From Bradyrhizobium paxllaeri (GTDB lineage: Bacteria; Pseudomonadota; Alphaproteobacteria; Rhizobiales; Xanthobacteraceae), in contig NZ_CP042968.1 in NCBI RefSeq assembly GCF_001693515.2, positions 806,001-870,000 on the forward strand: a stretch of 64,000 nt of DNA. Direction: 5' to 3'. Below, piece after piece: positions 46,101 to 53,595 of the stretch. The notes under the pieces are model-generated. The model did no database searches. It had not been told where the DNA came from and saw only the letters and a program-made list of their open reading frames with translations. Numbering within the stretch: the stretch's first letter is position 1; every line of letters starts with the position of its first letter. The position numbers and the translations under genes are program-made.

Positions 46101-46412
46101 ACCGGCGAACGCTGGGCTGCTCCCGAGATTTATCGGATTCACGGCTCGCTGTTGTGCCAGGAACCTTTGCGGGACGACCGGGCGGCCAAGCGTCTGTTCA
46201 AGCGCTCGCTGGACTCCGCCAGGAAGCTCGGGGCGGTGGGCTGGGAATTGCGCACTGCCATCAGTATCGCCCGCCTGCTCAGCGCTGACGATGGCGCATC
46301 CGGGCGCGCTGAGGCGCGCGAACTGCTGATATCAACCAGGGCGAAATTCGCCTCCGCGGAAACTTCCGGCGATCTGCGCGAGGCGGACGAACTGGTAAGA
46401 GCGCTGAACTAA
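43191..46412 (+). CDS. Class III adenylate/guanylate cyclase fused to AAA ATPase and TPR-like region
   Basis: 1073 residues. N-terminal cyclase domain (about 30-205): LTVVFVDIVGSTPLSERIDP with first metal Asp, RMIGDGLLAYFGVPQAHEND with second, and FGSSAHVAARLQ, where the usual Asn before AAR is His. Then a MalT/ORC-like ATPase (about 230-560) with Walker A GEPGIGKSRLIRQ and Walker B-like PILMIFEDVQWMDP, then an all-helical TPR-like region to the end. Such proteins may make cAMP in response to ligand or protein binding. The start overlaps the catalase-like stop (ATGA), so it is co-translated with it. Confidence 0.88.
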   Translation: MNSQPPPDPSGGLQRTSSPPNVEGEALHAERRQLTVVFVDIVGSTPLSERIDPEDFFAVIRTYRDICDEQIRRYGGHIARMIGDGLLAYFGVPQAHENDPERAVRASLAIAAAIKEQKFPLSDGSFVRLGVRIGVNTGEVVVGSVPGEPADRREVFGSSAHVAARLQGLASENGVVVGSSTYELTRGTFSYTPLGRRPLKGVEEPVEAWRAEALASSGSRFDRAQRSPLAPMINRTNEGALLAEMWRQAAAGSGRVGVVSGEPGIGKSRLIRQFRSNLDASPREVLSLQCSPFHVNTPLAPEIERLRRATGIQETDDPELALAKLRALLARAVPNVGHALRYYGAVLSIPACSEYEPADLGSPFERERAFQVFIDVLVSASRRQPILMIFEDVQWMDPTTIELLVRVIAHCSGERVMILITHRDDYRADWLSGSAIQRIALQKLATHYCEEMVAAVAGKDIVSRRITSQIVERTDGVPLFVEEFTRAVIDSSTVANAADGLALGEKLPKPLVPSSIHDSLMERLDRLGPAKRVAQIASVFGRQFTYDGIFNVLPGKGETLRRALQALASAGVVYRIEESQGTVFTFKHAMIQEVAYSSLLKEERRELHARVASWLLQEAAIGESSQPAVLGYHYARAGNIPEAIEAWLQAGKSALRRSATKEAVAHLREGLSLIPKLPASARRFEAEIALQSNLAMAYTANAGWSDPNVYGPYSRALKLCANYGTIREKATVLWGSTIAKLVNCELTKGLKHAQDFVRRAEEWRDDEAALMAYTAALIANFFLGRLEQAAELATLVSARYNPREHAKLVQIYQHDPLIVSLVYSGHTEWLLGRPGRARECCETARQLASEIGHPFMLAFASILGVSDHWYEGDLAANLASVERGMKVADEYGYPMYRVIGPLWATSALAARGPAPEVLEHLCRLLGKLPAENRCIQMPLYRILLATEFGRIGQIERARSFAASAEALMKQTGERWAAPEIYRIHGSLLCQEPLRDDRAAKRLFKRSLDSARKLGAVGWELRTAISIARLLSADDGASGRAEARELLISTRAKFASAETSGDLREADELVRALN

Positions 46413-46461
46413 AGCGTGATGACTTTTCTTCGAATCGTCATCCCGCTTTATCTTTTTGTTT

Positions 46462-46510
46462 GAGCATGATCTTTTCGGAAAACCGCTACACACTTTTCCG
46501 GATCATGCTC
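46462..46510. repeat. Nested palindrome, dispersed repeat (diverged copy)
   Basis: GAGCATGATC (46462-46471) faces GATCATGCTC (46501-46510). Inside, CGGAAAA (46476-46482) faces TTTTCCG (46494-46500). It shares GATCATGC and GGAAAA/TTTTCC features with 13178-13234 and 57246-57314. It lies between two convergent genes and could also halt transcription. Confidence 0.7.
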
Positions 46511-46599
46511 TAGCTTGTCAGCGCGTGATCGCTGCAGGATTGCTGGCGCCGGCGGCATGAGCGCGCCTGATGCGAAAGGAGGGTTGAACTGGTGCGTTG

Positions 46600-47757
46600 T
46601 CAGTTCGCCAAATTCGCCAGCGGAATTTGCACCTTGATGATCAGGCCGTTCTGCGACCAGTCGTAATCGATGCGGCCGTTGTGCGAGGCAATCGTTGAGG
46701 CAACCAGATTGCTGCCAAATCCCAACTGAGCCGGCGCCTCGACCGGTTTGCCGATTTCACGCCAGACGATGTCGACGTTTTCGTTTTCGATCCGCCACGC
46801 CACGTCGACCTTTCCGTCATCCCGGAGAGCGCCGTATTTCGCGGCGTTGGTTGCGAGTTCGTGGAAGACGAGGGCGATGCTGTTGGTGGCGCGTTCTCCC
46901 AGCGACACCATCGGCCCGTTCAGCTCAGGCATGCTGTAAGGCCGGAGCACGGTACGGATGGCCTCCGCCATGTCCACGCCCTTGAGGGCGCTGCCGGCAT
47001 TGAACGAGCGCCGAACCAGCGAATGGGCATCGGAGAGGGCGGTGAGGCGGCCGGTCAGTGACTCGGTCATCTCTTCCTTGGTTTCGGTGTGCCGCGCGGT
47101 CATCTTGATCATCGCGCCGGCAACGGCAAACAGGTTCTTGACCCGGTGGCTCATCTCCTTGGCCAGGATCTCCTGGGCTTCGAGCGCCTTCTTCAAGTGA
47201 AGGTCAGTGTGGATCATCTGCAGCGCGATGCCGGTGAACACGGCCAGCTCGGACAGCACGCGCGCATGCCCCGAGTGGAACTTGTGTCCCTCCTTGGCGA
47301 CCACCCAAAGCGTCCCAACCGGGATGGTGCCGTTCCTCAACAGCGGCACCAGCAGAACTTCGGGCACGGTGATGTTAGCTTCCGCAATCCACGAGTAAGC
47401 GCGCTCGGGCCGCTCCATCAGGATCGGACTGCTCTGGTCGAGACAAACGCCGCACGGGCTGAAGTTCCGGGGCGTGGTCGCGCCTTCGAACACCGATAAT
47501 TTGCCGACGAGGGAGTTCCAGCGAAACACGTCGCCATCGAGAACGCTGACGCCGGCCGAGTCCGCGTCGCAAGCTTCCATCGACAGCCTGACGAGGCGCG
47601 GCAACACTTCGGCGGGATGATCCGCCATGTTGCTGGCGAGGTCCTGCAGTGCCAGCTTTTCGCTGAGGTAATCGGGCGCTGGCGCCGGGCGAACCAAAAG
47701 TTCGTCGGTCGTGAAAACCTGCGCTATTGCGGCGGGCAGTTCTGTTGGGCGGCCCAT
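46600..47757 (-). CDS. Cytosolic HWE-family sensor histidine kinase with GAF domain
   Basis: About 385 residues, no membrane segment. N-terminal GAF-like sensor domain (about 45-190, including FSPCGVCLDQSSPILMERPE, a segment also seen in light- or redox-sensing GAF domains), then HWE kinase domain with EMSHRVKNLFAVAGAMIKM (phospho-His) and a full N-box HELATNAAKYGAL plus G-box LGFGSNLV. In contrast to the kinase at 30254, the ATPase site looks complete. ATG 47757 has a GGAGGGGGAAGAG Shine-Dalgarno. No cognate regulator is adjacent. Confidence 0.88.
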   Translation of the reverse strand: MGRPTELPAAIAQVFTTDELLVRPAPAPDYLSEKLALQDLASNMADHPAEVLPRLVRLSMEACDADSAGVSVLDGDVFRWNSLVGKLSVFEGATTPRNFSPCGVCLDQSSPILMERPERAYSWIAEANITVPEVLLVPLLRNGTIPVGTLWVVAKEGHKFHSGHARVLSELAVFTGIALQMIHTDLHLKKALEAQEILAKEMSHRVKNLFAVAGAMIKMTARHTETKEEMTESLTGRLTALSDAHSLVRRSFNAGSALKGVDMAEAIRTVLRPYSMPELNGPMVSLGERATNSIALVFHELATNAAKYGALRDDGKVDVAWRIENENVDIVWREIGKPVEAPAQLGFGSNLVASTIASHNGRIDYDWSQNGLIIKVQIPLANLAN

Positions 47758-48120
47758 GATCTCTTCCCCCTCCGGCACTATAACCCGGAGATCTTCGGCG
47801 CCTGGCTCGCTAGTTTGTCGGGGCAGAGTTTCGTCAGGATCGTAACTGGATCACGTTGCGCCAATTCAGCATCGCTCGTCGTCGATCCATCAGCAGAAAA
47901 AAGCAGGGCGCGACCGGCATCACCACGGTCGCGCCCTACGTCGCCGGTCAATGGGGCAGGGGGAATAACCGGCTGCCGGGATGACTCCGACCCCCCCAAA
48001 GTCGTTCCATGGTGCCGCAAATATTTTTCGTACACGGTTAAGTGATCGAGAAGTGCCGGACCCCCGGCGGCTCGCTTCGGGTTATTTCGGTGATCGCCAT
48101 GGGGCGAGGGATGCACCGTC
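47758..48120. other. Divergent intergenic region before the exported protein at 48121
   Basis: 363 bp holding promoters for both neighbours. The notable feature is a minus-strand terminator (47897-47936) that does not follow any gene. A long minus-strand frame through the region runs through this hairpin and shows no known domain, so it is not called. Confidence 0.5.
47897..47936 (-). terminator. Orphan intrinsic terminator on the minus strand
   Basis: Perfect 11-bp arms GGGCGCGACCG (47906-47916) and CGGTCGCGCCC (47926-47936). On the minus strand TGC and six T follow (47902-47897). There is no minus-strand gene between here and 48507, so a short minus-strand transcript starting around 47950-48120 would be needed to use it. 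Confidence 0.7.
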
Positions 48121-48507
48121 ATGTCACAGATTTTCCAAGCAATTTTTACCGTTCTCGCCGTCTCCGCCACGTTAGGCGCCGTCCAGCTTGCTTCCGGTCA
48201 TGATCTCACCGGCCGCCAGGAACTCACTCCACCCGCGCCTGCGACGGACATCAACCGTGCTGCCAAGGCCGACCGCGTGGGCCTGAAGGTCGCACCGGGT
48301 GAGAGTGAGACGATTACGATCCGCACCGTCGGTCTCAAGGATACGTCGGTGGTGGTTCGGGTTCCCGTCGTCAAGGACGAAGCACGGAACCGCCCGCCGC
48401 CGCCAGCCAAGCCCGACAAGCCGAAGACGACGATTGCCTGCGAACCGCCGGTCAGCGTGCTGACCGAGGTCGCCAAGCTGCTTCAGCCCGGTCGCTGCGT
48501 GACCTGA
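48121..48507 (+). CDS. Exported protein of unknown function
   Basis: 128 residues with an N-terminal signal or anchor (IFQAIFTVLAVSATLGAVQL). The rest is Pro/Lys-rich, ending CEPPVSVLTEVAKLLQPGRC with two cysteines that could pair. Patterns like this, a short secreted protein closing with PGRC, are common in Bradyrhizobium but unassigned. The start is directly supported only by the open frame and the signal sequence. Confidence 0.65.
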   Translation: MSQIFQAIFTVLAVSATLGAVQLASGHDLTGRQELTPPAPATDINRAAKADRVGLKVAPGESETITIRTVGLKDTSVVVRVPVVKDEARNRPPPPAKPDKPKTTIACEPPVSVLTEVAKLLQPGRCVT

Positions 48508-48540
48508 TCGCGGCGTAGGACGAACCTCTCCGTCCTTGCG

Positions 48541-49392
48541 TCAAGACTTTACCGCGCCCGCAGTCAGTCCGCCCACCATATACCGCTTGAATGCGTAATA
48601 GATCGCGGCCGGCGGCAGCGCGTAGATGAAGCCGGTGGTCATCAGCAATTCCCACGGCGAGTCGTCGGCGGCCAGGAAGTTGCCGAGCGCGACCGGGAGC
48701 GTGATCTCGGTGTCCTTGGAGAGCAGCAGGAACGCGTAGAGATACTCATTCCAGGCCAGCAAGATCGCGTAGGTGCCGATCGCCACCAGCGAGGGCATCA
48801 TCAGCGGCACGTAGACCAGGCGGAACAGTTGCAGCGTGGTGGCGCCGTCCATGGTGGCGGCTTCGTCGAGTTCGACCGGCAGCTTGTCGGACGCCTGCTT
48901 CAACACCCAGATCGCGTAGGGAGAGGCGATCGTCACCATCGCCAGAATCAGCGACCAGTGATTGTTGAGGAGGCCGTAATTGCCCATGGTGCGGTACATC
49001 GGCACGGCGAGGAACGCCGCCGGGATGAAGTAGGTGAACAGCGCCAGATTCATCACCCAGCGGCCGCCGGGCACGCGCAGCCGCGAGATCGAGAAGGCGG
49101 CTGCGGTCGCGATCATCAATGTCAGCGCGCCCGCTGAAAGCGCGATCACCACCGAATTGAAGAACTGGATCCAGAAATCGCGCAGGAAGTAATGCTCCTG
49201 GTAGAACACGATCTTGAAATTGTTCAGCGTCGGATGCGCCGGCCACAGCTTGCCCGAAAACGCGTCCTCCTTCGGCGAGATCGCGAACAGGAACATGTGA
49301 TAGATCGGCACCAGGGTCCAGATCAGCACGGGAATGCCGATCAGAAGCAGCTTCGCTTCGGTGCCGATTTCGTGCAGTGTTGGCAGCTTCAT
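48541..49392 (-). CDS. Sugar ABC transporter permease, MalG type
   Basis: 283 residues with six membrane segments. The EAA loop DEAATMDGATTLQLFRLVYV places it in the carbohydrate CUT1 MalG group. It starts inside the stop of the partner permease (ATGA at 49389-49392) and is last in a three-gene minus-strand operon, SBP-MalF-MalG, without an ATPase gene. Confidence 0.92.
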   Translation of the reverse strand: MKLPTLHEIGTEAKLLLIGIPVLIWTLVPIYHMFLFAISPKEDAFSGKLWPAHPTLNNFKIVFYQEHYFLRDFWIQFFNSVVIALSAGALTLMIATAAAFSISRLRVPGGRWVMNLALFTYFIPAAFLAVPMYRTMGNYGLLNNHWSLILAMVTIASPYAIWVLKQASDKLPVELDEAATMDGATTLQLFRLVYVPLMMPSLVAIGTYAILLAWNEYLYAFLLLSKDTEITLPVALGNFLAADDSPWELLMTTGFIYALPPAAIYYAFKRYMVGGLTAGAVKS

Positions 49393-50261
49393 CGCGACAA
49401 CCGTTTCATCATGAAATAGACCAGCGGCAGCACGAACGGCAGCGCGCAGACGATCGAGGCCATCGCGAGTGAGAGCTGATCGAGCCTGAGATAGCGGATA
49501 CCCAACGTCGCCAGCACATGAGTGAGGTCGGCGGGGCCGCCGCCGGTGAGCAGATAGACGCTGTTGAAATCGCCGAGCGTCCAGATCATCGAAAGCAGCG
49601 TGCAGGTGACGTAGAGCGTCTGCATCGATGGCCAGGTAATATAGCGGAATTTCTGCGACCAGCTCGCGCCGTCGACTTCGGCGGCCTCATAGAGGTCATG
49701 CGAGATCGCGAGCCGTCCGGTCATCAGGATCAGCGTCCAGAACGGCAACGATTTCCAGATATGGACGCCGATCGCCATGCCGAGCGCCACGGTCGGATCG
49801 TTCAGCCAGTTCGGGCCGTCCTCGGCGGTGAGCTTGAAGATGATCTGGTTGATCACGCCCCATTCCGGATTGAGCATGAACCGCACGGAGAGGATGGTCG
49901 GGATCGACGGCACCGCCCAGGGCAGGATGAACAGCACCGACAGCCATTTGATCCAGGTGCGCTGCTGCGCAAAGAAGCCGGACAAAAACAGCGCAATCGC
50001 CATTTTCAGATTGATGCCGACCAGGAGGAAGATCAGCGTATTGACGGCAGCGCGCGCAAAAATCGGGTCGTGCCAGAGCGCGGCATAGCTCGCCGGATGC
50101 CGCGCCAGCCACAGCCCGTAGCCGACGGGATAGACCACGAAGGCCAGGAACACGAGGATGTAGGGCGCGAGCAGCACGATGCCCCAGACCTGCGGCGTGG
50201 TCAGCCGGGCCGATAAAGGCGGGCCTGGAATTGCCTGATCGCCCGAAAGCGTGATTGCCAT
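49389..50261 (-). CDS. Sugar ABC transporter permease, MalF type
   Basis: 290 residues, six membrane segments, EAA loop YEAAEVDGASWSQKFRYITW. CUT1-family permease, partner of the MalG-type protein downstream. Between it and the binding-protein gene lies a repeat element of 141 bp. Confidence 0.92.
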   Translation of the reverse strand: MAITLSGDQAIPGPPLSARLTTPQVWGIVLLAPYILVFLAFVVYPVGYGLWLARHPASYAALWHDPIFARAAVNTLIFLLVGINLKMAIALFLSGFFAQQRTWIKWLSVLFILPWAVPSIPTILSVRFMLNPEWGVINQIIFKLTAEDGPNWLNDPTVALGMAIGVHIWKSLPFWTLILMTGRLAISHDLYEAAEVDGASWSQKFRYITWPSMQTLYVTCTLLSMIWTLGDFNSVYLLTGGGPADLTHVLATLGIRYLRLDQLSLAMASIVCALPFVLPLVYFMMKRLSR

Positions 50262-50300
50262 AGGTTTACTCTTGAAACGAGATGCCGGCCGCGGTTACGC

Positions 50301-50441
50301 CGTCGTCCCTGCCTAATGCGCAATTGCGCACGGGCGCAGGGACCCATAACCACAGGCGGTTGTTGGTACGCAAGGTCGTCGACCGGCATTTTTCAAAACG
50401 GCCGCCGCGGCGCATGGGTCCCTGCGTTCGCAGGGACGACG
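50301..50441. repeat. 141-bp palindromic intergenic repeat
   Basis: Outer arms CGTCGTCCCTG (50301-50311) and CAGGGACGACG (50431-50441). Inner arms CGCAGGGACCCAT (50335-50347) and ATGGGTCCCTGCG (50414-50426) are perfect. It is in the operon between the binding protein and the first permease, where it would form a large RNA fold and lower permease expression relative to the binding protein. Confidence 0.82.
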
Positions 50442-50476
50442 AACAACATACTGCGCGGCGGCCGGCATGAGCTATC

Positions 50477-51856
50477 TTAACCAGCGACCTGCTTGATGCG
50501 GGCGATCAGTTCGTCGACGGCCTTGTCGACCGGCACCTTCTCGCTCACCACGCGGTTCATCGCCTTGGCCCAGACGTTCTCGTTGTTGAGGATCGTGAAC
50601 TTCCAGTTCTTGGTGAAGTCGAACGGCGTGGTGCCGCCGGTGAACTGGTTGTACACGGCCTTGCGATGCCGGTCAGCCTGCCAGAACGGGCTCTGCTGGC
50701 TGGCCGTCGTCACCGGGAACCAGCGGCCGAGCGCGCCCTCGATATAGGGGCGGAGGTTCTCTTCCTGCATCAGGAACTTGATGAACTCCTTGCCTTCCGC
50801 CTTGTTCTTGGCGGCGGTGAACATCAGTCCGGTCTTGACGTCGGAGCGATACTTGATCGGCGTGCCGTCCGGCTTGTTCGGGAAGGACGAGGTAATAATG
50901 ACCTCGTCATAGTTCTTCTTGCCAAGCGCGCGCTGCTCCGGCGTCAGCGCCGGATTGTTGGCGTCGTCGAGCCATTTCGCCGCGATCGAGATCGTGAAGT
51001 TGTGCGTCATCACGATCGTCTTGTTGTGGAAGGCGACGTTATTGTCCGGATCCTTCCAGGTGGTGGAGGAAGGCGGCGTGCAGCCCTTGATGTAGGTGTC
51101 GGTATAATCCTTCATCGCCTTGATCAGGTTTTCCCGCACCTTGGGATCGTCGACCAGAAGCTTGCCCTCGTCATCGACCAGCTTGACGTTGTGGGCGTCC
51201 ATGAAGGTGTAGAACGACTGGAAGCTGTCGGTGGATTCCACACCCATCGGCTGGCCGACGGCGTAGACCCGCTGACCGGTTGCCTTGCGCGCTGCGGGCT
51301 GCACCTTGTCGCACCAGAACGACCAGTAATCCTCCCACTTGGTCGGAATATCGCTCTGCTTGAAGCCGGCCTGCTCCAGCATGTCCTGCCAGATCTGCAC
51401 GTGCATGCTCTGCTGTTTCAGCGGGAAGCCGTAATAAGCGCGCTTCTTGGCTACGTCGTTGTAAAGGTTGACCGTCTCCAGCGTGTTCGGCGCGAACGCC
51501 GGCTTCATCGGCGTCATGATGTCGGAAAGATCTTCCAGCTTGCCTTCGAACGCCCATTTGCCCTGCGCCTGGACGTCATAGCTGTCGGAATAGGCGACAT
51601 CGGGCACGGTGCCGGAGTCCAGCGCGGCCACCGTCTTCGGGATCATGTCCTGAATGGCGTATTGCGACAGTTCGACCTTGATGCCGGTCTTGGCCTCGAA
51701 TTTCTTGATCGCCTCGAGCAGCGCGTCGTCTTCGGATTTGTAAAAGCCCTTGCCGAACCAGACCGTGATGGTCTTCTGCTGGGCGAGCGCGGGTGCAGTG
51801 GCGTAAAACAGCCCGACCGCAGCGACCGCGAGTGAAACTGATCTCCTGGATATCAC
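50477..51856 (-). CDS. Sugar ABC transporter substrate-binding protein
   Basis: 459 residues, family 1 solute-binding protein. I chose GTG 51856, which has GGGAG 6 nt upstream and starts straight into the signal peptide (SLAVAAVGLFYATAPALAQQ, cleavage after ALA). Mature start KTITVWFGKGFYKSEDDALL, typical of large extracytoplasmic sugar receptors. Ligand unknown. Tandem operator-like repeats lie about 150 bp upstream. Confidence 0.9.
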   Translation of the reverse strand: MISRRSVSLAVAAVGLFYATAPALAQQKTITVWFGKGFYKSEDDALLEAIKKFEAKTGIKVELSQYAIQDMIPKTVAALDSGTVPDVAYSDSYDVQAQGKWAFEGKLEDLSDIMTPMKPAFAPNTLETVNLYNDVAKKRAYYGFPLKQQSMHVQIWQDMLEQAGFKQSDIPTKWEDYWSFWCDKVQPAARKATGQRVYAVGQPMGVESTDSFQSFYTFMDAHNVKLVDDEGKLLVDDPKVRENLIKAMKDYTDTYIKGCTPPSSTTWKDPDNNVAFHNKTIVMTHNFTISIAAKWLDDANNPALTPEQRALGKKNYDEVIITSSFPNKPDGTPIKYRSDVKTGLMFTAAKNKAEGKEFIKFLMQEENLRPYIEGALGRWFPVTTASQQSPFWQADRHRKAVYNQFTGGTTPFDFTKNWKFTILNNENVWAKAMNRVVSEKVPVDKAVDELIARIKQVAG

Positions 51857-52474
51857 GTTGTTCTCCCTGAAAACCCGGCTTGTTAACCGGTTGGATAATG
51901 ATAGCGCAACCATGTGGCGCGATCCAGATGGCGCGGTGCAAACTTGTGTAGGGGGATGTTCGCGGCGCAAATGCGGCAAAGCGCTCGCGCATGTGCGGGC
52001 GTTGGTTCAACCATTTTGGCTTCATGGTTCAATCATTTTGGGTCCAAGCATCCTGCGTCCATGGATACCGTGAGCCCACGACGCAGAGCGTAAGTGTCGT
52101 TCACAACGTTTTCTTCCGAAACTGAGGATGTGGTGGAACGCCGGACCCTTGCTATCGGTCGGTGAGCGTTGATCGGTACGACGCCTTCGGCCGCTCGAAT
52201 TGCTGTCCGCCGTCGACCGCCGGCGCAGCACACCCATGACGGCTGATCATTTACTTGTTATCGACCCGCCGTGTTGCTGGCGGAGAAAGAGAAACATTCG
52301 GGGCCGGCGAAAGGTTTGCCGCTGTTGCGGCCCGGTGGCAATCGGCCGGCAGCCTGATGTCTCCTCGCGAACAATGATCAGCAGTCCGCTTGCCTAATCA
52401 ATGATCGGCATTTCGTCGCCCACGGATGTCGCTTTACTCATCCGAGGCGCGATGGCCAAGCTGCCCGCGTCCGG
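51857..52474. other. Gene-free region upstream of the sugar transporter
   Basis: 618 bp without a supported gene. Several open frames up to 70 codons exist but overlap each other in opposite senses and show no domain. It holds the binding-protein promoter and the operator-like repeats at 52003-52041. Confidence 0.5.
52003..52041. promoter_or_regulatory. Tandem operator-like repeats upstream of the sugar transporter
   Basis: A 17-bp sequence beginning TGGTTCAA and ending CATTTTGG occurs at 52003-52019 and 52025-52041 (16 of 17 bases equal), offset by 22 bp, two helical turns. The first copy contains a perfect palindrome TGGTT-C-AACCA. The form resembles binding sites of FadR-type GntR repressors, but no such regulator gene is present here. 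Confidence 0.45.
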
Positions 52475-52636
52475 CTACAGCGTATCGGGTGTGCGGACGG
52501 GCGACGACTTGTCCTCGTTGCGCAGTTCCTGTTCGGCGAGGCGCCAGAATTCGTCCTCTTTGCCTTCGGGCCTGCCGTTGCGCTCCCAGATCTGATAGGC
52601 GCGGTTCTGGATTTCCTTTTCGGTCGGCTCGCCCAT
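52475..52636 (-). CDS. DUF2934 small protein
   Basis: 53 residues, starting at ATG 52636 with AGGAGG 7 nt upstream. Reads MGEPTEKEIQNRAYQIWERN, then GRPEGKEDEFWRLAEQEL, the DUF2934 pattern (R-A-Y-x-I-W-E-R-x-G-R-P-E-G-x-x-x-x-W). Function unknown. It is followed on the same strand by no other gene. Confidence 0.82.
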   Translation of the reverse strand: MGEPTEKEIQNRAYQIWERNGRPEGKEDEFWRLAEQELRNEDKSSPVRTPDTL

Positions 52637-52715
52637 CCAGGTCCTCCTATGCCGGGCTTCCCTTCGGGAATAAGCACGCAGCGAGGAGCAAGGTTCCTGG
52701 ACGGCAGCCGCTCGC

Positions 52716-52895
52716 TCAGAACGAGTTCGCCAGTTCGATCTCCGCCTTCAGCGCGGCAATCCGCCGATCGGCTTCCTGTGCAGTCAGGTTCTTCTCGAAC
52801 AATTTTGGCTGATAGGCCTCGGCGCTCAGCGTCCGGAGCGTCGTCGATTGGCGCGGCGTCATCGGCGCGTCGATCTGGTCCGGAAGGCGGGGCAT
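52716..52895 (-). CDS. DUF3072 small protein
   Basis: 59 residues from ATG 52895 with GGAG 6 nt upstream. MTPRQSTTLRTLSAEAYQPK followed by LTAQEADRRIAALKAEIEL fits DUF3072. Function unknown. Possibly one transcript with the DUF2934 gene 79 nt downstream. Its promoter region overlaps the LexA box shared with the divergent gene at 52991. Confidence 0.75.
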   Translation of the reverse strand: MPRLPDQIDAPMTPRQSTTLRTLSAEAYQPKLFEKNLTAQEADRRIAALKAEIELANSF

Positions 52896-52945
52896 CGAAA
52901 ACTCCAAGATTCTTTGATCGGGGCCGGACTCTTAACTTGAAATTT

Positions 52946-52960
52946 GTTCTTTATTTGTTC
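52946..52960. promoter_or_regulatory. LexA/SOS box (alphaproteobacterial type)
   Basis: GTTC, seven bases, GTTC (52946-52949 and 52957-52960) is an exact match to the direct-repeat GTTC-N7-GTTC recognised by LexA in alphaproteobacteria. It lies 31 bp before the ATG of the plus-strand gene at 52991 and 51 bp before the divergent DUF3072 gene. Confidence 0.65.
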
Positions 52961-52990
52961 TTGTGAGGCTCAACCGCAGCGAGGTGGTCC

Positions 52991-53275
52991 ATGGACAACA
53001 AGTTGAATGAAATTCGCAGGAAAATCAGGCTCTTGCGGACGGAGATGCTGATCGCGGAGGTCAGTATCCGCAAACAGGTCAACCGGGACGAGGACTGCTC
53101 AGAAGCTGCTGTTCACCTGATGTCCATGCGAGTCACCATGCTCGGCCTGATCAGAGAGCGGAATCGGCTCGGCGGCGAAGAACGCCTGCTCAATGTCGAT
53201 GAGCGGCTGAAGCTGGATGTCCGCGCGGTCAGCAGAAGGCCTTCGAACGAGGCGGTCGACCGCCGTGAGCGATGA
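52991..53275 (+). CDS. Small charged coiled-coil protein, possibly SOS-induced
   Basis: 94 residues, highly charged with heptad-like spacing: MDNKLNEIRRKIRLLRTEML, LMSMRVTMLGLIRERNRLGG. No known domain. Upstream AGCGAGGTGG serves as ribosome site. It overlaps the next gene by 11 nt. The LexA-type box ahead of it suggests DNA-damage induction. Confidence 0.6.
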   Translation: MDNKLNEIRRKIRLLRTEMLIAEVSIRKQVNRDEDCSEAAVHLMSMRVTMLGLIRERNRLGGEERLLNVDERLKLDVRAVSRRPSNEAVDRRER

Positions 53276-53477
53276 TCGGATTGAAATGATGCGCCGGCGG
53301 ATTGCTGAGCTGGACCGGCTTATGCGTCAGCTCGATCACTCCGGACTGGACAATGCGCGGGCGCAGCTCCTGCTCGCGCGCATGCGAGCGGAGCTGAAAG
53401 ATTTCATCGACAGGGGCCAGTTATGTGTGGACCGCTTAGATGGTACGGCCAAGACGCAGACAACCCGCCGTGGATAA
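53265..53477 (+). CDS. Small coiled-coil protein, partner of the previous gene
   Basis: 70 residues from GTG 53265; an ATG at 53286 is the alternative. Reads VSDDRIEMMRRRIAELDRLM, then RAQLLLARMRAELKDFIDRG. Alpha-helical and charged, like its upstream neighbour, with which it overlaps. No recognised family. Confidence 0.5.
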   Translation: MSDDRIEMMRRRIAELDRLMRQLDHSGLDNARAQLLLARMRAELKDFIDRGQLCVDRLDGTAKTQTTRRG

Positions 53478-53567
53478 AGCCCCTGGCGGAGGTGCGGATC
53501 AGGGCGGGCGTGGCGAAGATCGCATCCAAATAGTTCGATACGCCGATCAATCCATATCGCAGGTTGA

Positions 53568-53595
53568 AGCAGGGTAACACATGTGTTACCCTGCT
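53568..53595. promoter_or_regulatory. 28-bp perfect palindrome over the toxin start codon
   Basis: AGCAGGGTAACACA and its exact inverse meet at 53581/53582, so the toxin ATG (53581) is at the centre and the AGGG ribosome site lies in the left arm. It is likely the operator of the toxin-antitoxin pair; as RNA it could also fold into a hairpin hiding the start. Confidence 0.75.

Noticed and set aside
47778..48170. 130-codon minus-strand frame upstream of the HWE kinase
   Set aside because: It passes through a strong terminator hairpin, overlaps the start of the opposing gene at 48121 and shows no domain.
52033..52233. Short open frames in the 51.9-52.4 kb gap
   Set aside because: Mutually overlapping on both strands, no ribosome sites, Arg-rich composition.
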